Below the pieces are notes generated by a model. It was given only the letters and a program-made list of their open reading frames with translations, was not told the origin of the DNA and made no database searches. Position numbers and translations under genes: made by a program. Positions 51,703 through 59,846 of a DNA stretch of 64,000 nt are shown here, one piece after another. Source of the stretch: Amycolatopsis sp. CA-126428 (GTDB taxonomy: Bacteria; Actinomycetota; Actinomycetes; Mycobacteriales; Pseudonocardiaceae); assembly GCF_002904335.1 (NCBI RefSeq), contig NZ_PPHF01000158.1, positions 17,823 to 81,822 of the forward strand, written 5' to 3'. Positions within the stretch are counted from its first letter, which is position 1. Each line of letters starts with the position of its first letter.

Positions 51703-52656
51703 TCAGGACAGCACGTACACGTGCCATTCGTCGTCGACGCGATATCCGCACCGTTCGTAAACGCCCAGCGCGCGGTGCGCATTGTCGACGTCGACGTTGA
51801 GCGCGGACCGGTCGAATCCTGCCTCTTTGGCCGCCCGGAGGGTGTGCCCCAGCAACCCGGACGCGACGCCACGGCCGCGCAGCGCCGCCCGGGTTCCCAC
51901 CCAGGTGGCGTAGTGCTCGCGGATGCCCGTCGCTTCGGTTTCGGACGCGTAGTGGTGGCTCAGCACGAAGGCCAGCACCTTTTCGCCGTCCAGGACGAGG
52001 AACGACAGCTCCGGGCGGAAGTCCTTCGAGCCGGTGACCAGGTGGCGCCAGGCGTCCGGCTCGTAGACCGTGCTGCCCCAGTGGCCGGCGAAGGTGTCGT
52101 TGCGGGCGTCGAGCGCGGCGAGGTCGTACTCGAAGGCGAACGGCACCGCCTCGAAGCCGTCCGGCAGCGGGGGCTGCGGCGGCAGGTCGGCCAGGCCGAC
52201 GCGCATGTTGACCATCGTCCGGCCGTGCGTGTAACCCGCGCGGGTGAGGACGTCGGCGATCCAGCGTTCGTTCTGGTGACTGCCGTGGTGCAGTTCGAGG
52301 GGCGCGCCCGGGAAGGCGCGCTCGTGCACCTCGCGGCTCGTGCGCGCGAACCACTCGATCAGGTGACTGCCGAGGGCGTCGGTGCGGTGCTCCGGGTGCA
52401 CGATCGACTGGAGCCGGATCATGTGCACGGGATCGGCGGCGTCGCGGCGGCGGACCAGGCCGTAGCCCACGAGCCGGTCGCCCGCCCAGGCGCCGACGGT
52501 GGCGCGGAGCAGGTCGACGTTGGGGGCGTCCAGCTCGTCGCGGAGGTCTTCCGCGCTGAAGTGTTCACCCGTCCGGTCGACGTCTCCGGCGGCCGCGTAC
52601 AGCCGGGCGAGGGCGGGAGCGTCGTCGAGGGCCAACGGGCGCCAGATCAGGTCCAT
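51703..52656 (-). CDS. Tandem GNAT acetyltransferase
   Basis: 317 aa with two GNAT domains. The N-terminal copy (residues 1-150) includes LVGYGLVRRRDAADPVHMIRLQSIVHPEHR; the C-terminal copy has GTRAALRGRGVASGLLGHTLRAAKEAG, the acetyl-CoA binding Q/RxxGxG/A loop. The architecture is like mycothiol synthase MshD, but the acceptor cannot be named. The N-terminal loop is degenerate, so only the second domain may be active. Confidence 0.82.
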   Translation of the reverse strand: MDLIWRPLALDDAPALARLYAAAGDVDRTGEHFSAEDLRDELDAPNVDLLRATVGAWAGDRLVGYGLVRRRDAADPVHMIRLQSIVHPEHRTDALGSHLIEWFARTSREVHERAFPGAPLELHHGSHQNERWIADVLTRAGYTHGRTMVNMRVGLADLPPQPPLPDGFEAVPFAFEYDLAALDARNDTFAGHWGSTVYEPDAWRHLVTGSKDFRPELSFLVLDGEKVLAFVLSHHYASETEATGIREHYATWVGTRAALRGRGVASGLLGHTLRAAKEAGFDRSALNVDVDNAHRALGVYERCGYRVDDEWHVYVLS

Positions 52657-52814
52657 CCCGGGAGGCTAAGCCGGGCGGCGGCGCCCATGCACGCCGATTA
52701 CCGTCCGGACGTAAGCCCGCGGGCACCGCCGCGAGCCGGCCCCGCTCACCCGCCGCCCGGTCCTGCCGTGGCTGCCCGGCCGGACCGGCCCGATCGGCAA
52801 AGTACGCTCGGGAC

Positions 52815-53561
52815 GTGCTGGTGCTCCTCCCTCCTTCCGAAACCAAGGCCGACGGCGGCCGCGGCGGCCCCCTCGACCTCGGCGAGCTGTCGTTCCCCAA
52901 GCTGAATCCGACGCGCGCGAAGCTCGTCGACGCGCTGGCCGAGCTGGCCGCCGACGTCCCGGCCAGCATCGCGGCCCTGGGCCTCACCGAGCGGCAGGCG
53001 GGCGAGGTGGCGCGCAACGCGGAGCTGTGGACGTCCCCGACGATGCCGGCGCTGCGCCGCTACACCGGCGTGCTGTACGACGCCCTGGACGTGAAGAGCT
53101 TCACGAAGGCGGGACTGGAGAAGGCCCACCGCCGCTTGGCGGTGACATCATCGCTGTTCGGCGTGGTGTCGGCCACCGACCCGATCCCGGCATACCGCCT
53201 CTCGGGCGGCAACTCGCTGCCGGCGCTGGGCACGGTCCGCGGGCTGTGGAAGCCGGTCCTCGAGCCGGTGCTGCAGGAGGTCGAGGGCCTGGTGGTGGAC
53301 CTGCGCTCGGGCACGTACTCGGCGTTCGCCAAGCTGCGCCCGGACGCGGTAACGGTCCGAGTGGTGACGGAGAACGCCCGCGGCGAGCGCGTGACGGTGA
53401 GCCACTTCAACAAGGCGTACAAGGGCCGCTTGGCCCACGTACTGGCGGCCACCCGCGCCGAGCCGTCCACTGTGGACCAGCTGGCGAAGGTGATCACCAA
53501 GGCCGGGCTCCTGGTCGACCGCACCGGCGACAATGCGCTGGAGCTGATCACCGAAGGCTGA
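52815..53561 (+). CDS. yaaA: Peroxide stress protein YaaA
   Basis: 248 aa. Starts LVLLPPSETKADGG and contains LWTSPTMPALRRYTGVLYDALDV, FGVVSATDPIPAYRLSGG and VVDLRSGTYSAF, the signature of the YaaA/DUF328 family, which limits free iron and DNA damage under peroxide. GTG start at 52815. A degenerate gene from the opposite strand follows. Confidence 0.92.
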   Translation: MLVLLPPSETKADGGRGGPLDLGELSFPKLNPTRAKLVDALAELAADVPASIAALGLTERQAGEVARNAELWTSPTMPALRRYTGVLYDALDVKSFTKAGLEKAHRRLAVTSSLFGVVSATDPIPAYRLSGGNSLPALGTVRGLWKPVLEPVLQEVEGLVVDLRSGTYSAFAKLRPDAVTVRVVTENARGERVTVSHFNKAYKGRLAHVLAATRAEPSTVDQLAKVITKAGLLVDRTGDNALELITEG

Positions 53562-53884
53562 CGGCACGGCCGAAGCCGCCACCGCGCCGTCGCGCCGTCG
53601 CGCCGTCGCGCTCGCCTAAGGTGCCGCCGCCCCGCGCCACCGCCGATGCCGCAGCCCTCCCCGCCACCGCCACGACCGACCTCACGGTCGCCGAAGCCGC
53701 TACCACCCCCGCCACCACCGAAGCCGCCGCCCCCGCTACCCCGGAGCGACCGCCCTCGCCGCCACCGCGCTCCCGCCCATTGGTCGGTGCCATGGGAGCC
53801 GAGCCAGTCACTCGCGCCGTCGAGGATCTTCAGCAACCTCGGCAAATCCGCCTCCGTCGCCGTGCGGAGGCGATATCCGCTCAA
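53562..53884 (-). pseudogene. Truncated GNAT acetyltransferase degenerated into GC-rich low complexity
   Basis: From the TTG at 53884, overlapping the stop codon of the upstream oxidase gene, the first 38 codons (53771-53884) read as the N-terminus of a GNAT protein: YRLRTATEADLPRLLKILDG followed by WLGSHGTDQWAG. Then the frame becomes Arg/Gly repeats with no fold, and no stop occurs until deep inside the antisense of yaaA. The underlying DNA has GCC-type triplets and 3.5 copies of CGCGCCGT at 53583-53610. The gene was probably the second of an operon with the oxidase and lost its body by deletion and repeat expansion. Confidence 0.65.
53583..53610. repeat. 8-bp tandem microsatellite (CGCGCCGT)
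   Basis: Three full and one half copy of CGCGCCGT directly after yaaA. Such arrays slip easily; here the array lies in the degenerate GNAT region. Confidence 0.8.
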
Positions 53885-54954
53885 AACCGGTCCGGGGCGA
53901 AGGGGCTCAAGTCGAAGCCCGGGTCCTCACCCACCGCGACCGCCGCCACCAGCTTTCCCGCGAACGGTGCGTTCGTCAGCCCGCCCGCGCCGAAACCCGT
54001 CGACACGACCAGGCCCGGGCGGATCAGGCCCAGCACCGGGAGCCCGTCCGGGGTGCCCGGGCGGAAGCCGACCCGGGTCTCCGCGAGGGTTGCGTCCGCG
54101 AGGCCCGGCGCCACCGCCAGCGCGTTCTCCAGCACCTCGCGCTGGCCGGCCGCCGTGACGCGGTAGTCGAAGCCCGACTCGGCCTCGCGCGTCGCGCCCG
54201 CCACTACCCGGCCGCCGGCGAACGCCAGGAGGTAGTGGCCGGTGGTCTGCGGGAGGACCACCGGCCACGCCGCCGTTTCCGTGCCCGGCAGGGCGAAGTG
54301 GCTGATCTGGCCGCGGTGCGGCGTCACCGGCAGGTCGATCCCCAGCGGCGCCAGGAGGTCCCGGCTCCACGCGCCGGCCGCGACCACGACGCTGTCCGCT
54401 TCGAGCGGGCCGTCCGGGCTCGCCACCGTGCCGTCGGCGCGGAACGCGACCTCCCCCTCGACGAACTTCGCGCCCCGGCGCTCGGCGGCCGCCAGCAGGG
54501 CGCGGCGCAGCAGATGCCCGTCGACGCGGCCGGCGCCCGCCAGGTGCACCGCGCCGAGCCCCGGCGCCAGCGCGGGGAACAGCTCGCGCGCCTGCGCCGG
54601 GTCGAGGCGCCGGACCTCGCCGATCTCGGGGGCGTCCGCCGCCCGCGACGTCAGGCGCTCGTGCGCTTGCGCCAGCTCCGCGTCGTCGGCCGAGACCACC
54701 ATTCCGCCGACCACCTCGAACGACGAACCTTCGAGTTCCGCGGTGAACTCCCGGTAGTACCGGCCGGCGGCCGCCGCCAGCGGGTACAGCGCGTCCTCCC
54801 AGCGCGACGTCCAAGGACTGACGATGCCGGCGCCGGCTTCGGTCGCCGTCCCCGGGCGCGCCGCGTCCGCCACGACCACTTCCGCGCCGAGGCCCGCCAG
54901 GTGCCAGGCCGTCGCCGCGCCGCCGATTCCGCTGTCGATCACGAGCACTCGCAT
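53881..54954 (-). CDS. FAD-dependent amino acid oxidase (DAO family)
   Basis: 357 aa. The FAD motif LVIDSGIGGAATAWHLAGLGAEVVVADA opens the protein; conserved TPHRGQISHF and the C-terminal GLIRPGLVVSTGFGAGGLTNAPFAGKLVA complete the DAO/glycine oxidase fold. Note that the Gly-rich loop reads DSGIGG, with Ser in place of the first Gly of the usual GxGxxG. Possible substrates include glycine, sarcosine or D-amino acids. ATG at 54954 with a GGGG ribosome site. Confidence 0.85.
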   Translation of the reverse strand: MRVLVIDSGIGGAATAWHLAGLGAEVVVADAARPGTATEAGAGIVSPWTSRWEDALYPLAAAAGRYYREFTAELEGSSFEVVGGMVVSADDAELAQAHERLTSRAADAPEIGEVRRLDPAQARELFPALAPGLGAVHLAGAGRVDGHLLRRALLAAAERRGAKFVEGEVAFRADGTVASPDGPLEADSVVVAAGAWSRDLLAPLGIDLPVTPHRGQISHFALPGTETAAWPVVLPQTTGHYLLAFAGGRVVAGATREAESGFDYRVTAAGQREVLENALAVAPGLADATLAETRVGFRPGTPDGLPVLGLIRPGLVVSTGFGAGGLTNAPFAGKLVAAVAVGEDPGFDLSPFAPDRF

Positions 54955-55037
54955 GGTCCCCACCCTGCCCGATTTTGCCGCGCCCGGGCCAACGGGCTAA
55001 CCCACGCCGGCGCGCGGCCGGTCGTATGCTGCGCGCC

Positions 55038-55592
55038 ATGCCGAGCCGTGCCGAGCGGTATTTCGCCCATCTCGACACCCTGACGGGGTCCGCCGCGCCC
55101 CGGCTGCAGCCCATCCCCACGACGCAGCCCGGGCTCGACGACGTCATCGCGTTCGTCTACGCCGACGAGCCCGAACCGCGCTACCTGACCGGCGCGACCT
55201 ACGGCCTTTCCCTGGCCGACCACCCGGACTGGCACGGCGTGCGACCGGAGCTGTGGATCAGCGTCCGGTCCGACGACCCGATCTGGGCGCTGGCCATCGG
55301 TTACCTGGCCGAGCAGCTGCGCGGGCGGTGCCCGTTCGTCTACGGCGACACTATCGACTTCGGCCAGCCGATCGCCCCGGAGTCGTCGATGACGGCGTTC
55401 GCCATTTCGACGCCGTCCGGCCTCGACGCCCACCAGTACACGCTGATCGACATCGGCGGCGCGCCGATCAGCATCGCGGGCTGCTACCCCGTGCACGACA
55501 CCGAGCGCAAGTACATCCGCGAGCACGGCATCGACGCGTTCTGGCAGCTGGACTGGGACCTCTACGACGTCCGCCGCCCACCGGTGGTTTAG
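55038..55592 (+). CDS. Suppressor-of-fused (SUFU) domain protein
   Basis: 184 aa. RYFAHLDTLTGSAAPRLQPIPTTQPGLDDVIAFVYADEP is the opening of a SUFU domain, with WHGVRPELWISVRSDDPIWALAIGYLAEQLRGR following. Bacterial SUFU proteins often act as immunity or partner proteins to toxins, but no toxin gene is adjacent here. The ATG at 55038 (MPSRAERYF) is used; an ATG at 55026 is equally possible, and neither has a good ribosome site. Convergent with the TetR gene by 4 bp. Confidence 0.75.
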   Translation: MPSRAERYFAHLDTLTGSAAPRLQPIPTTQPGLDDVIAFVYADEPEPRYLTGATYGLSLADHPDWHGVRPELWISVRSDDPIWALAIGYLAEQLRGRCPFVYGDTIDFGQPIAPESSMTAFAISTPSGLDAHQYTLIDIGGAPISIAGCYPVHDTERKYIREHGIDAFWQLDWDLYDVRRPPVV

Positions 55593-56122
55593 CCGCGACG
55601 CCGCACGAGCTCGCCGACCGCGGCCACGAACGCCTCGACGTCCAGGTCGTCGTCCCAGGACGCCTGCAGCAGCAACCCTTGGTAGACGGCGACGAGCACG
55701 CGGACGAGGGCCGGCGGCGCGGCGTTCTCGAACGCCTCAAGCTGCTCGTCGACACCTTGGCGGGCGAGGGCACGGATGCGGGGTTCGCGGACGGTCTCGG
55801 CCCACGCCTGCATCCCGAGGTTCCGCTGCCGCGCCGCCTCCGGGGCGGCGATGGCCCGCAGGAGGCCGAGGTAGGCGTCGAGGGGATCGCTCGCGGTCCC
55901 CAGGCCGGCCGAGCGGGTCGTGTGCCATTCCTCGACGATCGCGAGGATCACGTCCTCCTTACCGGGGAAGTACCGGTAGATCAGCCCGGCGGACAGACCG
56001 GACTCCTTGACGATGTCCTGCATCGACGTGCGGTGGAAACCGTTGCGGGCGAAGCAGCCGGCGGCGGCGTCGAGGATCTGCCGACGACGGTTCGTCAGGT
56101 GCTCCGCGCTGACCTTGGGCAT
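55589..56122 (-). CDS. TetR/AcrR family regulator
   Basis: 177 aa. HTH RRQILDAAAGCFARNGFHRTSMQDIVKESGLSAGLIYRYFPGKEDVI, then a helical ligand-binding domain. The ATG at 56122 overlaps the last base of the methyltransferase stop codon, so the regulator is the second gene of that operon and probably controls it or a linked transporter. Ligand unknown. Confidence 0.9.
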   Translation of the reverse strand: MPKVSAEHLTNRRRQILDAAAGCFARNGFHRTSMQDIVKESGLSAGLIYRYFPGKEDVILAIVEEWHTTRSAGLGTASDPLDAYLGLLRAIAAPEAARQRNLGMQAWAETVREPRIRALARQGVDEQLEAFENAAPPALVRVLVAVYQGLLLQASWDDDLDVEAFVAAVGELVRRRG

Positions 56123-56925
56123 TACCGGACCACCGCCCACGCGATCCGGTAGAACTCCGCGGCGGGCTCGTCCCGGCGGTAGCGGGCGGCCGCTTCCTTC
56201 GCCGACAGGTCGCCCTTCAGGTCCAGACCGCGTTCGGCCAGGTAACCGGGCACGTCGGCGGGGTGGAGACCGAACGTCCACGGCTCGCCGGCCTTCTCGA
56301 CCTCCCGGTGCCACGCCGTGTCGGCGCCGAGCGTCGCACGGTCGACGTAGGTGAAGATGATCGTGCTGCCGGCCGCGACGATCATGGGCAGGTCGCGGAA
56401 GGTCGCGTCGACGGCCTGCGCGGTGAGGTAGTTCGTGACGCCCTCCCAGATGACCGCCGTGCGCCGGGCGGGGAGGTCGTCGAGGGCCACGGCAAGGCTT
56501 TCGGTGTTCAGATCGACGGGGACGTAGTGGACGTGCGGACGGTCGGCGATGTGCTGCCGCTTGACGCGCTGGGTGGCCGGGTGGTCGACCTCGTAGGTGG
56601 GCGGCATCCCGGGGACGCGGTGGGCGCGGCTGTCGTAACCGGCGCCGAGCAGGAGAACCTGTTCCGGCCGGGCTGCGGCGAGGAGATCGTCGATCAGCCG
56701 GGTGCGCGCGACGGCGGACGTGCGGGGGCCGCCCGGATAGCGGCGGTCGATGAGCCGCGCGATGCCCTGGCCGACGGGCGGCACCGCGGCGGCCCGCACG
56801 AGCCAGCGGTAGCGCGCGGACAGGAACCGGATGGCGTGGTCGTCGGCGAAGAGCCGATCGCGGCGCCGGGTCTCGAGGGCCCGGAACAGGGCGACGTGCT
56901 CGGCGGTGCGGCTGGCGGAGCGCAT
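56122..56925 (-). CDS. Class I SAM methyltransferase, leucine carboxyl methyltransferase-like
   Basis: 267 aa. The SAM-binding motif VLLLGAGYDSRAHRVPG with its Tyr-Asp-Ser-Arg is the mark of the LCM/PPM1 family (PF04072), common in mycobacteria and other actinomycetes as O-methyltransferases for polyketides or lipids. WEGVTNYLTAQAVDATFRDL is the second conserved block. Upstream of and coupled to a TetR gene. Confidence 0.88.
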   Translation of the reverse strand: MRSASRTAEHVALFRALETRRRDRLFADDHAIRFLSARYRWLVRAAAVPPVGQGIARLIDRRYPGGPRTSAVARTRLIDDLLAAARPEQVLLLGAGYDSRAHRVPGMPPTYEVDHPATQRVKRQHIADRPHVHYVPVDLNTESLAVALDDLPARRTAVIWEGVTNYLTAQAVDATFRDLPMIVAAGSTIIFTYVDRATLGADTAWHREVEKAGEPWTFGLHPADVPGYLAERGLDLKGDLSAKEAAARYRRDEPAAEFYRIAWAVVR

Positions 56926-56983
56926 GCGGTCAGCATAGTGAATGAACGTTCGTTTTTCCAGCCGGCCGTCGCGCCGAAGCCGC

Positions 56984-57853
56984 TCAGCCCCGGTACGCGG
57001 CCACCGCGAGCTGCGCGAACGACCGGACCAGCGGCCCGCTGTCCTTCCAGGCGACGATCACGGGGCTCGGCGCCATGTCCGTGAGCGGCACCACGACCAG
57101 TTCGCCCGGCGGCCGGTGCCCGAGGGGCATCAGCCCGACGGTGCCGTTCCAGAGCACGGCCTGCAGGCATTCCTGGACCGCCCGCACGACCGGCCCTTCG
57201 CGGGGTTCGCCGCCGTGCCAGTAGGCCTGCCAGAGCGGATCGGTGCCGTCCGGGAAGCGGAACCAGCGCCGTCCGGCGAGGTCGGCGAGCGTGACGTGGG
57301 CACGGCCGGCCAGCGGGTCGTCCGCCCGCAGCACCGCGCCCACCGGGTCGGCGCGCAGTTCGTGCACCGCCAGGCCGGTCTCGTCGAAGGGCCCGCGGGT
57401 GAGCGCGACGTCGACCACTCCGGCGCGCAGCCCGCACGTCGGATCGGTGAGGTCGGCGTCGCGGACCCGGACCTCGACGTCCGGGTGCTGCCGCCGGTAG
57501 GCGTCGGCGAGCCGGGTAGCGGCCGGGTCGGCGCTGTCGCCGAGGATGCCGACGGTGAGGCTCGGCGCGCCCGCCGCCGTGGCGACGCGCACGCGAGCCT
57601 GGTCGGCCTGGTCGAGCAGCGCCCGCGCCTCGGCCAACAGCGCCGTCCCCGCCGGGGTGAGCGTGACGCCCGCGGCGGACCGCACCAGCAGGACGGCGCC
57701 GACGTCGGTTTCCAGCTGCTTGATCGCCCGGCTCAGCGGCGGCTGGCTCATGTGCAGCCGCGCCGCGGCCCGGCCGAAGTGGAGTTCCTCGGCGACAACT
57801 ACGAATCTCCTAATGCGCTCTAGATCGAACGCTGACCTGCGGTTATCTGCCAT
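56984..57853 (-). CDS. LysR family transcriptional regulator
   Basis: 289 aa. HTH DLERIRRFVVVAEELHFGRAAARLHMSQPPLSRAIKQLETDVGAVLLVR and a C-terminal substrate-binding domain resembling the BenM/CatM group. The start MADNRRSAF is an unusual eight-residue extension before the normal LysR beginning; its codons contain a 15-bp word that reappears twice in the mobile region next door, so the 5' end of the gene may have been remodelled by insertion. GGAGTAACT precedes the ATG at 57853. Confidence 0.88.
   Translation of the reverse strand: MADNRRSAFDLERIRRFVVVAEELHFGRAAARLHMSQPPLSRAIKQLETDVGAVLLVRSAAGVTLTPAGTALLAEARALLDQADQARVRVATAAGAPSLTVGILGDSADPAATRLADAYRRQHPDVEVRVRDADLTDPTCGLRAGVVDVALTRGPFDETGLAVHELRADPVGAVLRADDPLAGRAHVTLADLAGRRWFRFPDGTDPLWQAYWHGGEPREGPVVRAVQECLQAVLWNGTVGLMPLGHRPPGELVVVPLTDMAPSPVIVAWKDSGPLVRSFAQLAVAAYRG
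57832..57846 (+). repeat. 15-bp word CTGACCTGCGGTTAT, copy 1 (border)
   Basis: Exact sequence CTGACCTGCGGTTAT within codons 3-8 of the LysR gene. Identical to copy 3 at 63426-63440 and to the inverted copy 2 at 61741-61755. It sits at the switch from GC-rich core genes to the lower-GC accessory block. Confidence 0.6.
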
Positions 57854-58181
57854 AGTTACTCCAAGCCTTGTCGCAGCCTGCCCACGCTGGCAAAGAGCGA
57901 TCACCAAAGCGGGCAGGCATTGCCGTCCCTGTCCATCCTGCCGTGCGTCGGCATAGGCCGCCCCCTGTGTCCTGTTCGAGTGCCGGGCGGCTGCTTTCGG
58001 CTGGAAAGTCGAGGAGCCGCCCGACGCTGTGTCCACATCGTCGGGCGGCTCAACTCTGGGAACTCAGATAGGGGCGCAGCTGCATCGTCGCGGGATGAGG
58101 GAAGAACGACCGCTCCACACCTTGAATTCCGCATCGCCGACGACTGCTAGATACGTCGGAGCGGTGTTCTTTAGGTCATAA
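57854..58181. other. Border region with competing hairpins
   Basis: No gene is supported. Segments CGGGCGGCT (57984-57992), AGCCGCCCG (58015-58023) and CGGGCGGCT (58042-58050) can form one of two mutually exclusive hairpins; the second, extended to 13 bp (58014-58026 with 58039-58051), is the stronger. An inverted pair GAACGACCGCTCC / GGAGCGGTGTTC flanks 58104-58169. The likely roles are terminator for the minus-strand block and marker of an element end. Confidence 0.55.
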
Positions 58182-58607
58182 TTACCTTCGCTTCTTCCTC
58201 CCACGTGTCCGGATTGTGACGCCTTTTTTCGTGAGCATCGCTCGGAGGGCCACTCTCCCAATGCGGTACTTCGCCATGAGGACACGAAGCGAAGCACCGT
58301 CGTTGTACTCAGCATCGATGCCAGGGATAGGTTCTCGTTTGCCAACACCACTCGCCTTGCCAAGTTCGCTTCTTGTGCGAAGTGACACGTTCGCCATCTC
58401 CAGAATCTTGCCGACGTGAACGCGCGTCATCTGGATTGGAAGCTTGCATGTCTCGTTCATGCGCTGAGCTATGTTGGCCATAGTCATACCAGGGTCACCA
58501 CTCTGATAAAGCCTGATTACTTCCACACGTATTTCCCGGCCGAACTTCTGCGCATCGTTGCGCCATCGTATTCGTCTTGGCGACCGACCCTCAGTCACTT
58601 CGATCAC
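58182..58607 (-). CDS. Double helix-turn-helix protein
   Basis: 141 aa, very basic, ending RTRGRKKRR. It contains two HTH-like units: VIRLYQSGDPGMTMANIAQRMN... (divergent, longer) and DAEYNDGASLRVLMAKYRIGRVALRAMLTKKGVTIRTRG. The second matches the repeated unit of the neighbouring gene at 58591. It overlaps that gene by 17 bp. The GTG at 58607 or at 58598 could be the start; GGCGGA lies upstream of the latter at 8 bp. DNA-binding is the only role suggested. Codon use is less GC-rich than in the core. Confidence 0.7.
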   Translation of the reverse strand: MIEVTEGRSPRRIRWRNDAQKFGREIRVEVIRLYQSGDPGMTMANIAQRMNETCKLPIQMTRVHVGKILEMANVSLRTRSELGKASGVGKREPIPGIDAEYNDGASLRVLMAKYRIGRVALRAMLTKKGVTIRTRGRKKRR

Positions 58608-59241
58608 TCCGCCCTTGCCGTCGAATCTCTACATCGAGCATGACGAGCATTGATCGGATCGTCTCTTGCTTGCGATGGTACTTTTGGGCGAGCGAAAGAA
58701 TAGAAGCGCCTTTCGCGTATTCCCACTCTATGCCCCTGATAGGCACAATAGGTTTGCTCTGATTTCCTGGTGGGGGTATGGTAATTGTGGGGTCGGACTG
58801 CAATATTCTACGAACGATGCGGTACGAAATCCCATACTTGTCAGCCAACTTCCGTATTGACATGCCAACCGCACGGTAATCGCTTTTAATTTTGTGTTCC
58901 ACGTCAGGTTGTAGCTTTGGCGGCGTCTTGAGTGATTGCCCTCGCTTTCGAAATGTGACGTTTTTTGCCGTGAGTATCTTTCTAACCAAGCGTACACTGA
59001 CTTCATACTTGTTCGACAACTCTTGAAGCGTTGCACCTTTGTTGTATTCATCATCGATGCCGCCAATGACGGGCAGCGGCTTGCATTTCGGTGCGCCCGA
59101 GTGACGCTCTAAACCTAATTCTGCAATCATCCTACTAATAACCGGCGCCGTGAAGCCGTACTTTGCCCTTAGTTCGCCATAGGTTGCCCCCTTGTTGTAG
59201 GCGTCGACGAAATCGGGTGGCACGGGAATCTTCCTAGTCAC
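58591..59241 (-). CDS. Four-unit tandem helix-turn-helix protein
   Basis: 216 aa made almost wholly of four HTH units of about 50 residues: VDAYNKGATYGELRAKYGFTAPVISRMIAELGL, DDEYNKGATLQELSNKYEVSVRLVRKILTAKNV, KSDYRAVGMSIRKLADKYGISYRIVRRILQSD, and EWEYAKGASILSLAQKYHRKQETIRSMLVML. The pattern (Y-x-x-G-A-S/T-x6-K-Y-x4-V/I-R-x-I-L) resembles the Hin/resolvase-type HTH but without a catalytic domain. With the next gene a total of six units are encoded. GTG start at 59241 with GAGGTGA upstream. Confidence 0.75.
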   Translation of the reverse strand: MTRKIPVPPDFVDAYNKGATYGELRAKYGFTAPVISRMIAELGLERHSGAPKCKPLPVIGGIDDEYNKGATLQELSNKYEVSVRLVRKILTAKNVTFRKRGQSLKTPPKLQPDVEHKIKSDYRAVGMSIRKLADKYGISYRIVRRILQSDPTITIPPPGNQSKPIVPIRGIEWEYAKGASILSLAQKYHRKQETIRSMLVMLDVEIRRQGRSDRSD

Positions 59242-59342
59242 TCGCTCACCTCACCGTCGTCAACGATGTAAGGCCGAAGGTCCACCCCGCAAGCGTGAGC
59301 CAACGCGATAGCCCACAACTCAAGCCACGTAATTGCTTCCAC
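59238..59342 (-). CDS. 34-aa ORF coupled to the HTH-array gene
   Basis: Reads VEAITWLELWAIALAHACGV and then DLRPYIVDDGEVSE from the GTG at 59342. Its stop overlaps the next start by GTGA. It is hydrophobic in the first half and acidic at the end. The overlap and sensible composition argue for translation, but no homologue is recognised and the ribosome site is weak. Confidence 0.4.
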   Translation of the reverse strand: MEAITWLELWAIALAHACGVDLRPYIVDDGEVSE

Positions 59343-59421
59343 TCCTCACTCAAGGCCCATATCTCATAGGGGACGCCGTCCGGCGGGATGCTTTCGCGCG
59401 AGACGTAACTCGATATGAGCT

Positions 59422-59769
59422 TTACCGTCTTTGCCGTCTTTCGTAGTCGAGCTTCTGGAGAACAAGTCGTATCGAGTTGTCTTTCTGCGCCGTCGTTGGC
59501 GCATTGTTCCTGTTCCAAATCAGCGTAAGACCAGGGGACGGAAGCACGATCATTTCGTAGGCGATTCCGCATTCCTCGATTGCGGCCCCCACTCGCGCGC
59601 GCCACTCGTCCGGCGTGATGCCATCTTTGTCGGCCCACTCGTGCGCCCAGACAACCCATTTACCCATGAGCAATAGCCCGGGTATCTGGTGCGCCCTTGG
59701 CACCACATCCGGGATACCGACGTCTCCGTCAGTCATTGTTGCATCCGTCGTTGCTGTTCCATTTGCCAT
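59422..59769 (-). CDS. Hypothetical protein in the mobile block
   Basis: 115 aa. Contains GIPDVVPRAHQIPGLLLMGKWVVWAHEWADKDGITPDEW and later VLPSPGLTLIWNRNNAPT, with no recognised fold. The ATG at 59769 has GGAAAGA just upstream. A longer out-of-frame ORF overlapping it (59246-59659) is considered spurious. Member of the minus-strand block together with the HTH proteins. Confidence 0.6.
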   Translation of the reverse strand: MANGTATTDATMTDGDVGIPDVVPRAHQIPGLLLMGKWVVWAHEWADKDGITPDEWRARVGAAIEECGIAYEMIVLPSPGLTLIWNRNNAPTTAQKDNSIRLVLQKLDYERRQRR

Positions 59770-59846
59770 TCTTTCCTCAGATGGAACACGACGGAATGTC
59801 CGGGCATTAACAGGACATCCGTCGCGGACTTTTCAGTGGGCACTCA

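Noticed and set aside
59246..59659. A 137-codon minus-strand frame
   Set aside because: Most of it overlaps the better-supported 115-aa gene in another frame, and its end overlaps the coupled 34-aa ORF.
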